Below, piece by piece: positions 5,951 through 6,086 of a DNA stretch of 6,086 nt. The notes under the pieces are model-generated. The model did not search any database. It worked only from the letters and a program-made list of their open reading frames with translations, and was not told the DNA's origin. The translations under genes and the position numbers were made by a program. Position 1 is the first letter of the stretch; each line of letters opens with the position of its first letter. The stretch is from Sulfurimonas sp. (GTDB lineage Bacteria > Campylobacterota > Campylobacteria > Campylobacterales > Sulfurimonadaceae): positions 1 through 6,086 of the forward strand of contig DAOVJL010000081.1 in the NCBI GenBank assembly GCA_030673275.1, written 5' to 3'.

Positions 5951-6086
5951 TGAATACAAATGATTTAGGTGATTTAAGAGCAGAATTTGATAAGTTTGTA
6001 AAAGAGAGTTGTGTTACTGATACTAAGCCAAATGGCGAAGCACCAGATAGAGATGCTGGAGATAAAGAAGATGAAGAGCCGGTACC
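5951..6086 (+). CDS. Unknown acidic protein, N-terminal part (partial)
   Basis: The frame is open from ATG at 5951 to the right edge, 45 whole codons. The visible part is very acidic: a short amphipathic helix-like start (LRAEFDKFVKES, about 9-20), one cysteine at 21, then a Pro/Asp/Glu/Gly-rich stretch that is probably disordered. No Tat signal, membrane helix or Fe-S motif has appeared yet. AAGGA at 5936-5940 with a ten-base spacer supports the start, and it follows the AroE-like gene by 27 bases, so it is the fourth gene of the same operon. It could be a small accessory protein or the N-terminus of a larger subunit. I do not recognise it. Confidence 0.65.

Overview
The window (about one third G+C by eye) most resembles a member of the Campylobacterota, probably Sulfurimonas or a close relative. 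This rests on the strong A/T bias, the extended -10 promoters (TGATAWAATTATC) without clear -35 boxes, an MscS protein of a type I associate with this phylum, and a TorD-chaperone/ferredoxin cluster like those beside periplasmic formate dehydrogenases. The taxonomic call is from memory of protein style, not from a search.

Layout. Positions 1-152 (minus strand) hold the first 50 codons of a membrane sensor, most likely a methyl-accepting chemotaxis protein, with a good promoter and ribosome binding site. Positions 268-684 (minus) hold a small four-helix membrane protein resembling the CopD/DUF2269/HemJ group. Its first ATG lies after the first membrane helix. A coding-like extension of 30 residues runs upstream to a strong AAAGGAG site but has no ATG, GTG or TTG, so it either starts at AUC or has lost its start codon. 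Positions 690-790 form a divergent control region.

On the plus strand, gdhA (791-2146, hexameric glutamate dehydrogenase, probably NADP type) is followed after 3 bases by an MscS-family mechanosensitive channel gene (2150-3322). The two are almost certainly co-transcribed. One gene makes glutamate, a main cytoplasmic osmolyte, and the other encodes a channel that could release it.

A new promoter at about 3342 starts a second transcription unit that runs off the window. It encodes a TorD-family chaperone (3386-4000), a 25-cysteine polyferredoxin (4004-5110), a full-length shikimate-dehydrogenase-like protein that lacks the family's catalytic Lys and Asp (5123-5923), and the start of an acidic unknown protein (5951 onward). 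This looks like the accessory half of a molybdo/tungsto-enzyme locus, most likely formate dehydrogenase: the chaperone would guard the apo-enzyme and its Tat signal, and the polyferredoxin would move electrons or help maturation. The catalytic subunit is not in the window, so that assignment is inference. The AroE-like protein and the polyferredoxin are the least explained parts.
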